Made by a program: the position numbers and the translations under genes | Assembly: GCA_937893835.1 (NCBI GenBank) | Contig: CALCSS010000165.1 | Coordinates: 1-18,001, forward strand | Reading direction: 5' to 3' | From: an uncultured Fidelibacterota bacterium | GTDB lineage: Bacteria; Fidelibacterota; Marinisomatia; Marinisomatales; UBA1611 | DNA: 18,001 bases | In this document: positions 15,294 to 18,001 of the stretch, piece by piece | How the letters are laid out: each line of letters opens with the position of its first letter | How positions within the stretch are numbered: position 1 is the first letter of the stretch | The notes under the pieces: generated by a model | What the model was told of the DNA's origin: nothing | The model's database searches: none | Seen by the model: only the letters and a program-made list of their open reading frames with translations

Positions 15294-17534
15294 ATGATTG
15301 AAAAGTTCTTTCGTATAATCATAACAAACCCTCGGGGCACTTTTTTAAGCGTCATCGGACTCACAGTGATGTGGGCACTATTCTTACCCAACCTATCCAT
15401 AGATTTTTCAATTGAACATCTATTTTCACAAAACGATCCAGCGGTAGAGAGATATTTTTCCTTTCGCGATGAATTTGGACGTGAGGACAATGTCATTACG
15501 ATCATATATGAGCCCATTGATCCTATTGATAGAGGCCTTTTCAAAGAATTGGAAAAACTCACCTATGACATAGAAGACATCAATGGAGTTGCGAGTGTTG
15601 TTTCAGTCTTTAGCCTAAGCGACATAGATACAAAAGCCTGGCTAGGAGACATCTACAATGATGATCAGGCATGGAATCGAGACACTATACTTACAAAATT
15701 AAAATATATTCAATCGGACCCATCCATCGGATCTAGGGTATTGTCCAAGGATCTTCGATTTGGTGCATTCATGCTCACTCTATCAGATGATGCAAACAAC
15801 CATCAAGATCGCAGTGCTCTTTTGAAAAAAATAAAAAAACTTGCTCTGGATACTTCCCCGTCCTGGACATTTTCAGGAGTATCGGTCCTACGAACAGAGT
15901 ATGTCAGATATATGCTTCGAGATAATTTTCTTTTTTTACCACCAATCGCAATTATACTTATCACAATACTAGGATATGTATTTCGAAATTGGGTCTTTGT
16001 TGGGTTACCACTATTGACGGTTCTCATTACTGTGATATGGTTACTTGGCATAATGGGTCTCTTCGGCCTAGAGATAAATATCATGACCTACATAGTACCG
16101 ACATTGCTTTTCATCATCGGTATCAGTGATGCGATCCATATTCAAGCAAGATTCAGAGAGAACCTTGCCAGAGACTCTTCAAACCCCTGCGAGTCAATGC
16201 TGTTGACCATGGTACAGATGTCCAAGGTGATATTTCTGACAAGCCTTACGACATCCATAGGATTTGTTGCATTGATGACAACCTCCATAAATATCGTTCA
16301 AGAATTCGGACTGGAGATTGCCTTGGGCGTCATGATCGCATGGCTAGTTTCAATCCTCCTGGTTCCATCTGGTATTATGCTCTTTGAATCATTCGAAAAA
16401 GGCAAAGATAATACATTCTCACCACTATTGAACTGGCTCTCAAATGTGATTCCAAGACACCCGTGGGCATTTATTATCATTCCTCTTATCATATCCTTTA
16501 CATCCATATACAAGATAAAGGACCTATCTACAGATGCATCACTGATGGATGATCTTAGACCGCAAAATAAACTTTACCATGACCTGAAAATGACAGAAAA
16601 ATATTTTGGCGGGGTTCTACCCTTTGAGGTCTTATTGCGATTAGACCAAAAAAATGAAGGAAAAAATAAAACAGTACTAGACCCTGATATCTTTCCCTTT
16701 TTGGAGGATGTGGAAGATCTACTGAAGGAAGAACTAATGGAAAGCAGGTTCTTTTCAATGTCAACACTATTGAGATCCATAAAACGTATGCGAGGCGATG
16801 AGGATTCTGTCTCTTATAATAGTGAAATAATAAATCAAATCTTGGGTGGACGATCCAAACAACAATTACAGTTGGTCAATAGCGACCAGAATACATTAAG
16901 AATAACTGGACTCATAGAGAATAAGACATCATCTGAAATGGAAAGCATCTATACAAAACTGGACTCATTGTCCAAATCATTCCCACCATATCTTGAAATA
17001 GAATGTACAGGGACGACGGTTGTTGCCCTTAGAACCAATGACTATCTCGTTCAATCACTGGTGAACAGCCTAGGTATAGCACTTCTTTTCATAAGTATCG
17101 TGATGGCATTCATGTTTCGTAAAAAATCAATCTTATTCGCAAGCCTTGTTACAAATCTAATACCTATCTTTACTGTATTAGGGGTACTGTCTTGGCTAGG
17201 TGTTTCCATAAGACCGCCAACCGCCATGACCTTCTCTGTTGCGCTTGGAATTGCTGTTGACGATAGTTTACATTTTCTACTTAGATATCGAAAAGAATTG
17301 AAGCAAGGAATGACCAGAGTCGAAGCAATAAGAGCAACCATAATGAATACAGGTTCTGCACTCATGATAACCACAACAATATTAGTATCGGGGTTCTCTG
17401 TGCTCTTACTATCTGCTTTTCTACCAACCTATCAATTCGGTCTATTATCTGCAGGAATGATCGGTACAGCACTTCTCTGCGACCTCACTCTATTGCCTGC
17501 ACTTTGTCTGGTGCTACCAAATAATAACACGTGA
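15294..17534 (+). CDS. RND/MMPL superfamily exporter (COG1033-type, two SSD-like repeats)
   Basis: This 746-residue inner-membrane transporter is built as two repeats, each with one helix, a large extracytoplasmic domain and five helices. Helix 1 spans about 15-32, and the first periplasmic domain spans about 33-210. A helical bundle (about 212-370) contains IIGISDAIHIQARFRE (274-289) with D279. The second half has a helix (about 400-410), a periplasmic domain (about 415-590), and a bundle holding LGIAVDDSLHFLLRYR with D656 and D657. These acidic residues correspond to proton-relay positions in RND and MMPL proteins. The length is near 750, much shorter than AcrB-type pumps (about 1,030). It matches the MMPL/HpnN/patched-like group that moves lipids or other hydrophobic molecules. 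No obvious Shine-Dalgarno sequence precedes the ATG. The next gene starts 4 bp after the stop and encodes an outer-membrane protein, so the pair may form an export route. The substrate is unknown. Confidence 0.88.
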   Translation: MIEKFFRIIITNPRGTFLSVIGLTVMWALFLPNLSIDFSIEHLFSQNDPAVERYFSFRDEFGREDNVITIIYEPIDPIDRGLFKELEKLTYDIEDINGVASVVSVFSLSDIDTKAWLGDIYNDDQAWNRDTILTKLKYIQSDPSIGSRVLSKDLRFGAFMLTLSDDANNHQDRSALLKKIKKLALDTSPSWTFSGVSVLRTEYVRYMLRDNFLFLPPIAIILITILGYVFRNWVFVGLPLLTVLITVIWLLGIMGLFGLEINIMTYIVPTLLFIIGISDAIHIQARFRENLARDSSNPCESMLLTMVQMSKVIFLTSLTTSIGFVALMTTSINIVQEFGLEIALGVMIAWLVSILLVPSGIMLFESFEKGKDNTFSPLLNWLSNVIPRHPWAFIIIPLIISFTSIYKIKDLSTDASLMDDLRPQNKLYHDLKMTEKYFGGVLPFEVLLRLDQKNEGKNKTVLDPDIFPFLEDVEDLLKEELMESRFFSMSTLLRSIKRMRGDEDSVSYNSEIINQILGGRSKQQLQLVNSDQNTLRITGLIENKTSSEMESIYTKLDSLSKSFPPYLEIECTGTTVVALRTNDYLVQSLVNSLGIALLFISIVMAFMFRKKSILFASLVTNLIPIFTVLGVLSWLGVSIRPPTAMTFSVALGIAVDDSLHFLLRYRKELKQGMTRVEAIRATIMNTGSALMITTTILVSGFSVLLLSAFLPTYQFGLLSAGMIGTALLCDLTLLPALCLVLPNNNT

Positions 17535-17538
17535 TATA

Positions 17539-18001
17539 ATGAACTATTTCAAAACCTTTTTATTTGGATTCATATTTCATGTTCTTATATCTGCACAGAT
17601 CATTGCCACCAAGGGCCAGTTTGTTCTAAGTGGTTTGACCAGTAATGACATTCCAGACGGTTCATCATCTATTGAGTCGACCATAGGTTACATACCTACA
17701 TTTTCAATGATGAAATTATTATCCAATGACCAATCAATGGATATAGAATGGGCCTATCAATTAGACAGGGCCTATTCCGGTGATGACCTATTGCATAACA
17801 ATGGATCTCATCACCGATACTGGATCCGGTACTCCAGTGAAAAACTAGAAGCCCGACTAGGCTTGCAAAAAATTGTGTTTGGTCCCTCTTTTGTTTTACG
17901 TTCCCTTTCCTGGTTTGATACGATTGATCTGAAGGACCCCACCGGGCAGACGGATGGCGTGGAAGCATTCAGGCTACGATGGTTTCCTTCTAATTCTTTA
18001 T
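17539..18001 (+). CDS. Outer-membrane beta-barrel-like protein, N-terminal fragment
   Basis: This is a 154-codon fragment that runs off the right edge. The ATG at 17539 starts a signal peptide (MNYFKTFLFGFIFHVLISA, cleavage near residue 19). After that the sequence alternates polar and hydrophobic residues as in beta strands. RYWIRYSSEKLEARLGLQKI leads into VFGPSFVLRSLSWFDTIDL and then KDPTGQTDGVEAFRLRWFP. The pattern of a LGxQKIxFGP strand followed by a WFDxxDxxDPxxxTDGV loop is one I associate with outer-membrane porin or alginate-export/DUF1302-like barrels, a recollection rather than a search result. It follows the RND exporter by 4 bp and is surely co-transcribed. In other bacteria MMPL-type exporters are found beside DUF1302 and DUF1329 proteins, which would fit. 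The barrel role is likely and the family is uncertain. Confidence 0.7.
   Translation, partial: MNYFKTFLFGFIFHVLISAQIIATKGQFVLSGLTSNDIPDGSSSIESTIGYIPTFSMMKLLSNDQSMDIEWAYQLDRAYSGDDLLHNNGSHHRYWIRYSSEKLEARLGLQKIVFGPSFVLRSLSWFDTIDLKDPTGQTDGVEAFRLRWFPSNSL

Noticed and set aside
17051..17374. Minus-strand open frame of 107 codons
   Set aside because: It is antisense to the second membrane bundle of the RND exporter, including its conserved acidic pair.
17696..17968. Minus-strand open frame of 90 codons near the right edge
   Set aside because: The plus strand here encodes a continuous signal-peptide plus beta-strand protein starting 4 bp after the exporter, which explains the sequence better.
1..18001. 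tRNA or rRNA genes, CRISPR array, insertion sequence or prophage
   Set aside because: All gaps are short, and none contains a cloverleaf, direct-repeat array or transposase-like sequence that I can recognise.

Overview
The window looks like an AT-rich bacterial chromosome segment, gene-dense and with short intergenic gaps. No stretch of 300 bases lacks a gene; the longest gap is 178 bp (13126-13303). I see no tRNA, rRNA, CRISPR array, insertion sequence or phage gene. Several proteins are of types common in the Bacteroidetes/FCB superphylum: a DUF4835-like exported protein, a long DUF2723 (GT117, TMEM260-like) membrane protein, DUF4139 and DUF1844 proteins, and a COG1033-type RND exporter. 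Weak or absent Shine-Dalgarno sequences at several starts fit the same group. My guess is an FCB relative such as Marinimicrobia (SAR406). This is inference, because the window holds no rRNA or other clean phylogenetic marker.

Left edge (1-1691, minus strand): the N-terminus of a TolC-type outer-membrane efflux protein runs off the window. It lies downstream of cca, a tRNA nucleotidyltransferase with an HD domain. Diverging from cca is a plus-strand secreted DUF4835-like protein (1763-2614). Its 3' end overlaps that of a convergent glycosyltransferase gene by 31 bp.

Middle (2584-13125, minus strand): one tight gene string reads valS > DUF4139 secreted protein > recG > (21-codon ORF) > DUF1844 > DUF2723 membrane glycosyltransferase > GT2 glycosyltransferase. 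Junctions are a 4-bp ATGA overlap, a 19-bp gap, a 79-bp gap, a 1-bp TAATG overlap and a 15-bp gap. Translation and DNA-repair genes thus appear co-transcribed with an envelope or protein glycosylation pair.

Right part (13304-18001, plus strand): a membrane protein of unknown function overlaps a fold-type IV PLP enzyme by 8 bp. After a 96-bp gap come a two-repeat RND/MMPL exporter and, 4 bp later, a partial outer-membrane beta-barrel-like protein. The last two probably form an inner-/outer-membrane lipid or hydrophobic-molecule export pair. The gaps before 13304 and before 15294 each carry a perfect palindrome (12 and 14 bp) next to promoter-like elements.

No clearly novel defence or mobile system is visible. 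The most interesting points are the housekeeping/glycosylation operon, the exporter plus barrel pair, the uncharacterised 372-residue membrane protein, the altered HIGH motif in ValS, and the palindromic operator candidates.
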